Below, in pieces: positions 9,396-18,069 of a stretch of DNA of 34,729 nt. Made by a program: the position numbers and the translations under genes. Numbering within the stretch: the stretch's first letter is position 1; each line of letters opens with the position of its first letter. The stretch is from assembly GCA_031266515.1 (NCBI GenBank), contig JAISAW010000144.1, positions 1 to 34,729 on the forward strand, written 5' to 3'. Below the pieces are notes generated by a model that was given only the letters and a program-made list of their open reading frames with translations, made no database searches and was not told the DNA's origin. The stretch is from Eubacteriales Family XIII. Incertae Sedis bacterium. GTDB lineage: Bacteria > Bacillota > Clostridia > Peptostreptococcales > Anaerovoracaceae.

Positions 9396-9518
9396 CTATA
9401 ATCTCATTGCAGCGAAACGCAAATCAATGCTACCGATAACGATAACATTGCTAATAACTAGTACAGCTACGCTGCGGTTTGATAAGTGCATGTCCTTTTC
9501 TCTCAATTCCTGAATCAT
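9396..9518 (-). CDS. Putative ilv leader peptide (40 codons, or 31 from the internal ATG at 9491)
   Basis: Read on the minus strand: MIQELREKDMHLSNRSVAVLVISNVIVIGSIDLRFAAMRL*. Val/Ile/Leu-dense run (VAVLVISNVIVIGSI) just upstream of the terminator. No strong RBS at the first ATG; gagag precedes the internal ATG. Confidence 0.75.
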   Translation of the reverse strand: MIQELREKDMHLSNRSVAVLVISNVIVIGSIDLRFAAMRL

Positions 9519-9554
9519 TTCGCTGCCGCGTCTACAACTTGAATAATACACGTC

Positions 9555-9583
9555 ATTTTGAGGGATAAGAATTGTTTTGTCAA
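9555..9583 (-). promoter_or_regulatory. Probable ilv operon promoter
   Basis: Minus strand TTGACA (9583-9578), 17-bp spacer, CAAAAT (9560-9555); about 35 nt upstream of the leader ORF. Confidence 0.65.
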
Positions 9584-9702
9584 GTGATTTTTTTTTAATG
9601 CCAAATTTTCGTTCGAATTTTCGTTACGGGCGTTACCGGCCAGGCATACGCGGGAGGCTCTATCTGTTCTTTATCCGACTCTGCCTGATTCAGGGACTGT
9701 TT

Positions 9703-9745
9703 GGAAAAAAAGAAAACACGGGGGAACCGAGGAGGTAGTTCCCCC
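9703..9745 (-). terminator. Intrinsic terminator
   Basis: Minus strand gggggaac-tacctcctcg-gttccccc followed by gtgttttcttttttt. Confidence 0.75.
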
Positions 9746-9825
9746 ATGCATGTTAAACTGCGCGGGTTGTGCGCAATGGTATTACAGCGCTTTACTTATA
9801 TGGTCCTCACCTTTGCAGGCGAGCT

Positions 9826-9877
9826 GTTAGCTAATGCTAACTTCTTGCTTATAATATTTGGTTAGCATCTGCTAACC
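9826..9877. promoter_or_regulatory. Two operator-like dyads flanking a TATAAT
   Basis: gttagc-taat-gctaac (9826-9841) and ggttagca-tc-tgctaacc (9860-9877); centres 35 bp apart; TATAAT on the plus strand at 9850-9855. Confidence 0.55.
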
Positions 9878-9977
9878 TCCACTATATTAACCAATTCCCC
9901 CGCTCATGTCAACAGGATATTTAAAAATTTTTCGGGTTTTCACGATTTGGTCGATTTTCCGAGTTTTCCCGATGCTT

Positions 9978-10778
9978 TCACTCAGGCACGGTGATAAGCA
10001 CTCTGCCGTATTTGGCGCAGCGCCTGCCTTTGGTGGATTCGTAGCTCGCCTGGCCTTCCACGATCTGTCTCGCACAGGCCAGATAGTCGTCTATATAGCT
10101 CTTGTCCACAGGGAAGCCATGGTGTCCGGGCCACACAGTATCGAACTCGTCCCACAGGCCTTTGAGGCGCAGCATTGAGCTGAGGAATACCTCCGGCGGG
10201 CAGCCTTCGCCGGGGATGTGCAGCAGGACACCCCATTCGCAGACCGTGTCGCCGCTGAACAGCATTCTTGCCTGCCGGTCCAGGAAGCAGACCGAGCCAG
10301 GCGTATGCCCTGGGGCAGGTACCACCTCAACATCCCTCTCCCCCAGATGAAAGACTTGCTCGTCCCCAAAATATTTGTAATTGCCGCTCGGGTCTATGCT
10401 CAGCACGTTTTTCGCAAGCAGCCTCACCAGAATGCGTTTCGGCCCAGACATGCCTTCTGTCGCCATATCCAGGAGGTAGCCAGGATCCGTATGGAGCGCA
10501 AATATCCCTCTGTCCGCCTCGTGATACCATATCTCACCGAAAAAATGATTGCCGCCTATATGGTCCAAATGCGCGTGGGTATTCGCAACAGTCACAGGCA
10601 GATCGGTCAGGCTTTTCACAGTTTTCTCAAAACCTCTATAGCCAAAGCAGGTGTCTATAAGCAGAGCCTTTTCACTTCCGCAAAGCAGATAGCACAGCCC
10701 CTGGCTGAATCGGGTTTTCTCTTCAATCGTAAATGTGTTTTCGTCAATGGGATGTACAGTGTACCGGCCGGTCGCCAT
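9978..10778 (-). CDS. MBL-fold metallo-hydrolase
   Basis: THAHLDHIGG metal-binding motif, VVPAPGHTPGSVCFLD, LFSGDTV, VWPGHHG. Confidence 0.92.
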   Translation of the reverse strand: MATGRYTVHPIDENTFTIEEKTRFSQGLCYLLCGSEKALLIDTCFGYRGFEKTVKSLTDLPVTVANTHAHLDHIGGNHFFGEIWYHEADRGIFALHTDPGYLLDMATEGMSGPKRILVRLLAKNVLSIDPSGNYKYFGDEQVFHLGERDVEVVPAPGHTPGSVCFLDRQARMLFSGDTVCEWGVLLHIPGEGCPPEVFLSSMLRLKGLWDEFDTVWPGHHGFPVDKSYIDDYLACARQIVEGQASYESTKGRRCAKYGRVLITVPE

Positions 10779-10979
10779 GGGGATCTCCTTTCGACGATTA
10801 TTATACCGCGCCTTTAATTGATTTATATTTTATTATATGAAAGGGGATACGTAGCGTATTTCAATATTTTAATACATGTGCAATTATTTTAACCATTTTA
10901 AAATTATTGTCCAGACATGCGCAGATTTTCCCAGGAGCAGTTTCATAAAGCTATGTCCACGCCGGGCATACATGACTAC

Positions 10980-11006
10980 GGGCGCCCGGCCTACGCCGGA
11001 CGCCCG
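10980..11006. terminator. GC-rich hairpin downstream of the surface cluster, possible terminator (weak U-tract)
   Basis: gggcgcccggcctacgccggacgcccg: near-perfect dyad just past the stop at 11056. Confidence 0.4.
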
Positions 11007-11055
11007 CAAATTGCTCTATACGTCTTTTTCTATTGTAACTGTCCGTAACTCAAAT

Positions 11056-11652
11056 TTACATCTTGCCGGTATGCTTACGCCTGTCTCTATCCCACTTCTT
11101 TTTGGCCCAGACCAGCAGGAGCAGACACAGGAACAGCAGCAGGACAATGACCGCGGCAATCTCAAGCTTGACAAGAGGGCCTGAAGCATCGCGCCCATGG
11201 GCGCCCTTGCCATCCGCATTGTCAGGTTTGCCTGCAATGCCGGAGGCATCTTTGCCTGCGGTATCCCCCTTGGCGTGAGCCGCGCCTGAACCACTTAGCG
11301 TTTTTACGGCGGACCTGGTCACGGTATCCGCGCCGGACGCATTCGCCTTGCCCGCACCAGGCGTATCCGCAGCACCTCCGCCAGGCGTATCGCCGGGCTT
11401 CGGAGGCACTATGGGCGGGACAGGATCAATTGGCGGCGCAGGTGAAGGACCCTCGTCTAAAATAACGTATCCATCTACCTCGATTACAAAACTGTCCCCT
11501 GAATTGCCCTGGACATTTTCATATTCGGTTTCCGCCGCCACAAACCCCGCCTTGCCCTGCGGAGCCTCGGCGGCAGCTACGGCTACAGTAGAGCCTGCAA
11601 TCAACAGGAAACAGACTGAAGCCGCCGTCAGTGCCAGAAGCGTTTTTTTCAC
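11056..11652 (-). CDS. Secreted/anchored Pro-Gly-Ala-rich surface protein with C-terminal TM and basic tail
   Basis: Signal peptide MKKTLLALTAASVCFLLIAGSTVAVAAA; PPIDPVPPIVPPKPGD linker; C-terminal LEIAAVIVLLLFLCLLLLVWAKKKWDRDRRKH. No LPXTG seen. Confidence 0.75.
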   Translation of the reverse strand: MKKTLLALTAASVCFLLIAGSTVAVAAAEAPQGKAGFVAAETEYENVQGNSGDSFVIEVDGYVILDEGPSPAPPIDPVPPIVPPKPGDTPGGGAADTPGAGKANASGADTVTRSAVKTLSGSGAAHAKGDTAGKDASGIAGKPDNADGKGAHGRDASGPLVKLEIAAVIVLLLFLCLLLLVWAKKKWDRDRRKHTGKM

Positions 11653-11682
11653 GTAATCGCCTCCTTCCGCATCTCTCTCCGC

Positions 11683-12348
11683 TTAATTGATCGAGAATTC
11701 AAACGTCAGCGTGTACTTCGGCGTGTACGCCTTATCAAAGCCGCGGCCAATTTTGCTATCGTAAGTTCCCGTCAATTTGAAATCCCACTGCGAATTGGCC
11801 CCAAGTTTAGCGGAACCGATAGGCGTAGAGGAACCATATGATGCATTGGTTCCATTGCCGCTTATAAGCGAAATGTCAGGACCGTTGAATGTATTGCTGT
11901 CGGCTTTAGAGAGCAGCAGCCTCAGGTATTTATCGATCTCGTCGTTACTGGGGTTCACGGCCTCTCTTTCGAATTTAAACATACGGACATTAAGGTCACG
12001 GCTATGATCGTTACCTTCGACCCTGGCGTTATTCCTGATATGGTATACGGGCGATGAGATCGCGCCATCGTCTGTTTCAAACGCCGCCCAGATAAACTTC
12101 GTGGGAACCGATACGTTGACTTCGTACGGCTTGACATCCGGCTCATCATCACCTGTGCCAGGATCGATATTGACGTCTTCGCCCAGGTAGCCGTAAACGG
12201 GAATTTTCGCCGTCTCTGCACTATCGCCTTCAACTGAACCATAATCGACGTGGTCAGGCAGCGAGCCGTCCGCGAAGGCGAACATCGTAAACATGCTCAC
12301 CATCATGGCGATAAGCGCCAAACTTGATATTAATTTTGCTTTTTTCAT
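11683..12348 (-). CDS. Small secreted protein with a WxL-like/beta-rich domain shared with the C-terminus of the 931-aa protein
   Basis: Signal peptide MKKAKLISSLALIAMMVSMFTMFAFA; VPTKFIWAAFETDDGAISSPVYHIRNNAR...DKAYTPKYTLTFEFSIN. Confidence 0.75.
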   Translation of the reverse strand: MKKAKLISSLALIAMMVSMFTMFAFADGSLPDHVDYGSVEGDSAETAKIPVYGYLGEDVNIDPGTGDDEPDVKPYEVNVSVPTKFIWAAFETDDGAISSPVYHIRNNARVEGNDHSRDLNVRMFKFEREAVNPSNDEIDKYLRLLLSKADSNTFNGPDISLISGNGTNASYGSSTPIGSAKLGANSQWDFKLTGTYDSKIGRGFDKAYTPKYTLTFEFSIN

Positions 12349-12372
12349 TTGCTATACCTCCCTGGTATATCC

Positions 12373-12966
12373 TCAGTTATGCACCGTTATTATCAACGCT
12401 GCAGCTTGTTTGCCCTGCCAGGCTTTCGTTTCCGGGTCATAGGCATTCAGATAGGCGGTCGCTTTGTAGTCGCCTGCCTTAAGTGGTACGGACAGTTTCG
12501 CATTATCTATATATTGGTCGGGAAGTATGCCTCCCGAGTCGTAGACCATCTCTCCCGTGTCGTCCAGAAAGATCTGTACGACCATCGGGTAGACGTTGAA
12601 GCTGGGGTTTTCGATACCCAGGTTTCCCATGGCTTTCCCATTATCAAATTCCGGGCGTGCATTGATCTTGAAGCTGAAGTATGAGTCGTCCGCCGCCTTC
12701 TGCATCTGCTCTTTGATCTGGGCTGGCGTCATGCCGGGCAGATGCCCGTCCTCCGCGTCGCCCTGTCCCGGAAAAAGATCGCCTGCTATGATGCCGGCCG
12801 GCTTCTCCCACGGGAATTTGAATACACCCAATTGGTGCAATAGCAACAGGAGCAGGACCAGAGTAAGAAACATGATGGCAATGCGAATAATCCATTTCCG
12901 TTTTTCACCTTCCCTTTTTTCCTGCCCTGTCTCAGGAAATATTTTTTCTTTTGTTGTGATCATCAC
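12373..12966 (-). CDS. Membrane-anchored extracellular protein of unknown function (N-terminal TM, beta-sandwich-like domain)
   Basis: KRKWIIRIAIMFLTLVLLLLLLHQLG anchor; NVYPMVVQIFLDDTGEMVYDSGGILPDQYIDNAKLSVPLKAGDYKATAYLNAYD. Confidence 0.7.
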   Translation of the reverse strand: MMITTKEKIFPETGQEKREGEKRKWIIRIAIMFLTLVLLLLLLHQLGVFKFPWEKPAGIIAGDLFPGQGDAEDGHLPGMTPAQIKEQMQKAADDSYFSFKINARPEFDNGKAMGNLGIENPSFNVYPMVVQIFLDDTGEMVYDSGGILPDQYIDNAKLSVPLKAGDYKATAYLNAYDPETKAWQGKQAAALIITVHN

Positions 12967-13028
12967 CTTCTTCCCTTTCTTATTTTTTATATTTCAACTC
13001 CCCTGGAGCAGAAAACTGTTTTATCCTG

Positions 13029-15824
13029 TCACGAATACTCGTGCAGAGCGAATTTGAAGCCCAGCATGTATACAGGTTTTTTCGCCTTGTCGAAATTCCC
13101 CACATACCCGCCTTCAAGAGTGAAACCTTTTATAGGGTATAGGTAGCCATGGGGCGTAAGAGTCCCTATAAACTTATTGATTGAATCGCTTTTAGTAAGG
13201 AAACCTGTGTCGTCAAAAGCACTGGAGCCGCCATACGATATTCCTTTTAGCTTCAGGCTCATATCACCGTCCACTGCCGGATTCGTGGTCAGGTTAGTCT
13301 CAGCGGGATCCATTATAGCCAGGCTTTCTATCGAAACGTCAAGCGAATTCCTTCCCATGTTTTGGATGTAGTATTTCGGCGCAGTTATGACGCCCTTATC
13401 CGCCTCGAAAGCCGCAAATATCAGCTTTACGGGAACGGCAGCGGTAATTTCGGTCGGGTCGCCTTTCCAGATATTCACGGCAGCCGGAGTGCCCGCGAAA
13501 CTGTTTCCTGCTTGCTTGAGGCGCACATAGTAGTCACCGGATGAAAGGCCGGTGATTTCCGTACCGGAAACGGGATGCCACACGCCTTCTGTAGATTTGC
13601 GCCATTCCATAGCTCCCGTCACGTCTGTGATCCGGCCATCATTTCTGCCGTCGTACGTCTCGCCCTTCCCCTTTGGAGCTGGCGCGCCAGGCCGTGTGGG
13701 GACCGTGAGGCTCTGAGGTGTGCTGGACGCGGCATTTCCATCGCCTTTTCTTACTATGGGAAGGGTTTCGCCGCTCATCCATGTTTCCGGGATAGCGTAT
13801 GTCGTGCCAGGGACAATGACGCCGTCGCCGCCATTAAAAGAGTACGTCCCGCCAGACACAAGCCCATTCAGTACCTCATCTTTATAATCAATCCCGAGAT
13901 TTGGGGCGACGTACCGGTACGTCGCCGTGACTGTAGCCGGGTATGCAGGCATGGTAAATGTGGTATTCGCATTGCTGGCGTCGCCAAACGCCCCTTCCTT
14001 GTTCGTCGTCCACACATTGAACACTTGCCCGGCCGGAGCGGCTGATGCCTTGATGCTTGCATTTGCGCCTTCATTGTATTTGCCTGACCCGGTGCCATTT
14101 ACCACTGTCAGAGTGTGAAGTGTGCTAAAGGGAACGTCCAGCTTGATGAACCCATGAACCGACCCGCTCGGGCTTTTATAAGAGATGCCATGGGAACTGT
14201 TTTGTATATCCCATTCCGCCGTGGCGTCGGATGAGACTGTAAGATAGTCTGACGAGCCGATTTCGGGATCCGAAGATGGAGAGTGGTTGCTGTTATACGC
14301 GATTATAACGCTCTGGCCGGTCGGCTGGAAATTTTCTGTCGTGAGATCCGTATTCGGACTATCATACTTATTGACATAGACCACGTTCCCCTTGCCGACA
14401 AGCTTGGCGCCGTAGGCGAACAGTGTGCCGCCGCTGATGACAACATAGCTTCCACTGCCTGACACGCTGGCAGAAACAGCCAGGCCTGTCTTGGCGGTTA
14501 CCGTACCACCGTTGATCCTGACTCCCCCAATTTCCGGCCTGTCGGCGTAAACAACATCGCCCGTATTAGAGTTTACAAAGCCACCGTTGATACTGACAGT
14601 GGATCCGCCGCTAATATTCCGGGCATAAATAGTGGGGCCATTTTCTGCGCTGACCGTGCCGCCACTTACGATGATTTTCTTAGCATCGACAGCACTACTG
14701 CTTCCATTCGCTGATACGCTGCAATTACCACTGATAAATACGGTCTGAGCGGAAGACGAAGAATAAACAGCTGCTTTGGTTGATGAGCTATTGTATACCG
14801 AGCCTCCTCTGATAGTTATAACGCCGCCAGAACTGATGGCGGATCCATTCCCGGCGGATACCGCGCCGCTGGCAACCTCTACATCTGCGCCAACGAAATT
14901 GATGGTTGGGTTTTCGCCGCTGGAGGATATCGCACCACCTTCAATGAGGACATGTCCATTTTGAGCGTTTGAAGTGATGGCGCTTCCTGACGATGAAGAA
15001 ACTACGCCGTTTAATGCAACCTCAAGGACAGTATAATTATTAGCGCCGTTGAAAACGATAGCGTCGCCTGATGAGGATGTGATACTCCCCCTTGTAATCA
15101 AAACTTTAGCTTCTGATTCCACTGCAATGACGCTTCCTGCACCTCTATTCGCAATACTGTAGCTACTCGAGGCCAGAACGACCTCAAATATGCCTTTTCC
15201 GCTAACAGAAATTAGAGGTACACCGATACTCCCCCCATACCTGGCTCTCCATTGCAACGTTACCCCTTCCTTGATAACCAGATCCAGTGTGTCATTCGCG
15301 TTGGTTTTGCTTCCGCTGCAGTCAACGGTAACGGTATCGCCTTTTTCCGCGTTTTCTAAAGCATACTGTACCTTAGACTTGATAGCGGCTACATCCTCCC
15401 CTGCTGTAAAAGTAACAGGAATGGTGGAGGCCATAGGCCTGATCGCCGACATCGCATTAATTTCATCTGTAACGGATAACGCTGATTCAGTCGTGTCAAT
15501 TGCATTTTCCGCGTCAGGCGCGGGAGCTGTTGCTGTTTCTGTTTCAGATATATCCGCCCCGGCGGCGTCCGATCCGGGCGTATCATCTGCGGGCCCCTTT
15601 GCCGCTTCTGCGTCAGACGTGGACTCCGTCGCCGCAGGCTCTGTCGTCTTGTCAAGCGCGTCTACAGGTACCGATACAGGATCGGGTGCGCCCATGGATG
15701 CCGCAGGTACTGCGATGGGCCCAATATCCCATTCCGCAGCTCCCAAAGCTGACATTGGCATCAATGGCAGTACAATGGCCGACGCCAGCAAAAGCGCGAT
15801 GCTTTTTTGTTTGAGTGTTTTCAT
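13029..15824 (-). CDS. Large secreted beta-helix/adhesin-like surface protein
   Basis: Signal peptide MKTLKQKSIALLLASAIVLPLMPMSALGA; repeated ISGG.V...G.AI..-type rungs; InlB B-repeat-like TLTVVNGTGSGKYNEGANASIKASAAPAGQVFNVW...TFTMPAYPATVTATY; C-terminal domain like the 221-aa neighbour. GGAGGT RBS. Confidence 0.8.
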   Translation of the reverse strand: MKTLKQKSIALLLASAIVLPLMPMSALGAAEWDIGPIAVPAASMGAPDPVSVPVDALDKTTEPAATESTSDAEAAKGPADDTPGSDAAGADISETETATAPAPDAENAIDTTESALSVTDEINAMSAIRPMASTIPVTFTAGEDVAAIKSKVQYALENAEKGDTVTVDCSGSKTNANDTLDLVIKEGVTLQWRARYGGSIGVPLISVSGKGIFEVVLASSSYSIANRGAGSVIAVESEAKVLITRGSITSSSGDAIVFNGANNYTVLEVALNGVVSSSSGSAITSNAQNGHVLIEGGAISSSGENPTINFVGADVEVASGAVSAGNGSAISSGGVITIRGGSVYNSSSTKAAVYSSSSAQTVFISGNCSVSANGSSSAVDAKKIIVSGGTVSAENGPTIYARNISGGSTVSINGGFVNSNTGDVVYADRPEIGGVRINGGTVTAKTGLAVSASVSGSGSYVVISGGTLFAYGAKLVGKGNVVYVNKYDSPNTDLTTENFQPTGQSVIIAYNSNHSPSSDPEIGSSDYLTVSSDATAEWDIQNSSHGISYKSPSGSVHGFIKLDVPFSTLHTLTVVNGTGSGKYNEGANASIKASAAPAGQVFNVWTTNKEGAFGDASNANTTFTMPAYPATVTATYRYVAPNLGIDYKDEVLNGLVSGGTYSFNGGDGVIVPGTTYAIPETWMSGETLPIVRKGDGNAASSTPQSLTVPTRPGAPAPKGKGETYDGRNDGRITDVTGAMEWRKSTEGVWHPVSGTEITGLSSGDYYVRLKQAGNSFAGTPAAVNIWKGDPTEITAAVPVKLIFAAFEADKGVITAPKYYIQNMGRNSLDVSIESLAIMDPAETNLTTNPAVDGDMSLKLKGISYGGSSAFDDTGFLTKSDSINKFIGTLTPHGYLYPIKGFTLEGGYVGNFDKAKKPVYMLGFKFALHEYS

Positions 15825-15860
15825 TGCTATCAGTTACCTCCGTGTTACTGCAAGATTGCG

Positions 15861-16024
15861 TTAGTGCTCCAACAACTAAATATTGCACGTCGCGCCGGTC
15901 TTTTCTCCGTCATACTGCGTTGCCGGAACCCGCTGATACCGCAAGTATCAACGGAGCCCGACGCCTTGTCTGACGGAGAAAATCCTCGCCGCTTTGATGC
16001 AATATTTAATCGTCGAAGCACTAA
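15861..16024. repeat. 164-bp imperfect palindromic element, copy 2
   Basis: Ends ttagtgctccaacaactaaatattgca / tgcaatatttaatcgtcgaagcactaa; inner hairpin ccgctgatac-cgcaa-gtatcaacgg; aligns with the reverse complement of copy 1. Confidence 0.8.
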
Positions 16025-16066
16025 AAAAACAGCCCCTTGCGAGCGGCTCGGCTCGGGCTGTTTTTT
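16023..16066. terminator. Bidirectional intrinsic terminator-like hairpin
   Basis: aaaaaaacagccc...gggctgtttttta inverted repeat with A/T tracts on both sides, abutting palindromic copy 2. Confidence 0.7.
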
Positions 16067-16283
16067 AATGGCCTGTTTATTGGAAAAAGATACGAGAAAT
16101 TCGTATCCGGAGCGTTTGCCTGGCAATACCCCTCCCCTGTCCGGGGCATTGAGGTTGCCAGATTGCCTGTGCATTTTCGAAATCTCCAAGCCGGCTCCAT
16201 CACTAATGAAAGCTGCTCGCGAAAAAACGGCCGCAAAGCCGAACGGCGCCGGAAGTGCACATATTTTCTTGTTTATACTTGTG

Positions 16284-16480
16284 TCATTGCCCCGCTGGCT
16301 GAATGCCGCGCGTCGTCCCGATATTTTTTCCGCCATGCCGCACCGGCGGAACCCTTTGATAACCCTGCCTGGGATGAGCCTCGGCTTCACCTCGCAGTTG
16401 TCATCAAAGGAATTGTTCATCTCGTGCGATGAAGAAAACCCACGCAGACCCGGCGAAACATTCAGTCGCCGACGCGATGG
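16284..16480. repeat. 197-bp imperfect palindromic element, copy 3
   Basis: tcattgccccgctggctgaatg (16284-16305) pairs imperfectly with cattcagtcgccgacgcgatgg (16459-16480); nested ggaaccctttgataac / gttgtcatcaaaggaattgttc; aligns with copy 2 at both ends. Confidence 0.7.
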
Positions 16481-16896
16481 TTTTCGATACGAACCGTACC
16501 TAATCCCCATAATATTTATAATCCCCCAATTATTTGACCGTGCGAGCTGCTCCCGCACCGCATAATTGCTCACTCATAGTACTATCTTTTTATCGAAAGT
16601 AAACACAAAAAATTTAAATTTATAGCTCCAAAGCGTTGGTTTATAATTCACCCTTCCCGGAAAGGGCTAAAATTTCAATGATTTTGCGTGTCTCCTGGTT
16701 TTGTTACAATTTTGTTACACGGCGCACATGCCAGGCAGTATAAATGGGCGGCAGATTGAGTGGGAATCAGATTATAATCAGGCAAAGGTGTTGCAATTTC
16801 AACATTTCTCGGTTGCCAAAAATACATTTTTGACATTTTCGCACTGCTTGCCGATTCGGGGTGCTGAAAAATCGGGGAGTATGGAGAGGAAGCGAA

Positions 16897-18069
16897 CTAC
16901 TCTGCCAGGCGGCGGCGCCTGTATTCTATCGGGGTCATGCCTGTCACGTTTTTGAAAATGGTCGTGTAGTAGCTCTGGCTTGAAAACCCATAGAGCAAAG
17001 CGATCTGAGAGATCGAATAGCCGGTGTGGCGCACGAAATAGCATGACTCCTGCACCTTGCGCATGGCCGTGTACTCGGTGAAGGAAAGCCCGGTCTCGCG
17101 CCTGAATCTGGATGAGAGGTAGGCGGGGTGCACACCTGCATATGCGGCGGCGGCATTCAGTGATACCTTGGTATCAAGGTGGTTTTCCACATAGTGCATC
17201 ACCTTGACGACAGTGGCCGAATACGAGGCTTCCAGACGCTGACGTACCAGTGCGATGAACTGCAGCAGTATATTTTCTTCAAACGCCAACACTGCGTCGC
17301 GGGCGGCCATCTCTTCGACCCTCCGGGTCAGTGCGTCGCTGAGCGCGAAAGCATCGTTTGCACTCACTCCGCCCTGGATGGCGGCGCGCGATAAAAAGGC
17401 AATGGATCCAATCATGGAATTTTTTGCAGAACGCAGGGAATCCTTTGCGAGCACCGCCTTATCGCCTTGGGCCGTTATCTCCCGCAGAGCGACCAAAGCT
17501 GCCTCGCCATCGCCCTTCGTGACAGCTGTAGAGAGCTTTTCCTCAAGCGCATACGGGCTGTGCCTGAACATGGCCTCGCGGTCCGTGTAAATACTGTCAT
17601 AGTACTGTCTGGGCTTCGCCGGCTCTTTCCCCAGACCGAGTGCATCCCTGTTCTCCTCTATGAACCCGTGCGCCAGGAGAATGACATCGATGGCGCAGCC
17701 GTCCTCCGCCCATGCATTTTTTGATGCGCCCTGTGGAATGGCGTCTTCGTATTTTTCGTATTTTTTCTGCCAGGATCTGCACAAGGCAAGTATCTCATGT
17801 CCGCTTAGCTCGTTTAGGCGAGCTTCGCAGGCAATGAACTGTGCGGCTCCGACAAATGCGTTTTGCGCCGCGCCTGCCGCGCCTGCAAAGCGGACGCCTG
17901 TCCCCGCAACTGCCACAGTGTCGTCCAGGGGCACATCAAACAGCTTGCCAAGCGTAGACGAGGCGACTGTCGCGCACATGCCGCCATACCGGGCTTCGGC
18001 GCCTCGCACATGCTTTTGTACAAGGATTCTCAGGTCGTCAGGTTGCGTATTCATCGGTTCACCATACAT
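16897..18069 (-). CDS. AraC-family transcriptional regulator with atypical N-terminal domain
   Basis: C-terminal double HTH: VVKVMHYVENHLDTKVSLNAAAAYAGVHPAYLSSRFRRETGLSFTEYTAMRKVQES...SISQIALLYGFSSQSYYTTIFKNVTGMTPIEYRR. Start ambiguous (18141, 18069 or 18054). Confidence 0.9.
   Translation of the reverse strand: MYGEPMNTQPDDLRILVQKHVRGAEARYGGMCATVASSTLGKLFDVPLDDTVAVAGTGVRFAGAAGAAQNAFVGAAQFIACEARLNELSGHEILALCRSWQKKYEKYEDAIPQGASKNAWAEDGCAIDVILLAHGFIEENRDALGLGKEPAKPRQYYDSIYTDREAMFRHSPYALEEKLSTAVTKGDGEAALVALREITAQGDKAVLAKDSLRSAKNSMIGSIAFLSRAAIQGGVSANDAFALSDALTRRVEEMAARDAVLAFEENILLQFIALVRQRLEASYSATVVKVMHYVENHLDTKVSLNAAAAYAGVHPAYLSSRFRRETGLSFTEYTAMRKVQESCYFVRHTGYSISQIALLYGFSSQSYYTTIFKNVTGMTPIEYRRRRLAE

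Noticed and set aside
9860-9877. DtxR/IdeR-type iron box (GGTTAG...CTAACC)
   Set aside because: Half-sites are separated by 6 nt rather than the ~1 nt expected for the DtxR/IdeR consensus, and no iron-related gene is adjacent.
13900-15250. Possible CRISPR or tandem DNA repeat in the surface-protein gene
   Set aside because: The repetition is at the protein level (beta-helix rungs, VSGG/ISGG) with diverged codons and irregular spacing.
15861-16480. Integron attC sites
   Set aside because: The elements are long imperfect palindromes, but I do not see convincing RYYYAAC/GTTRRRY core pairs, integrase or cassette genes.
15807-16573. Overlapping 252-aa (+) and 242-aa (-) ORFs
   Set aside because: Both are open across the palindromic repeats and the terminator hairpin. 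Their similar internal strings come from the inverted-repeat symmetry, so they are best explained as repeat-derived, not coding.
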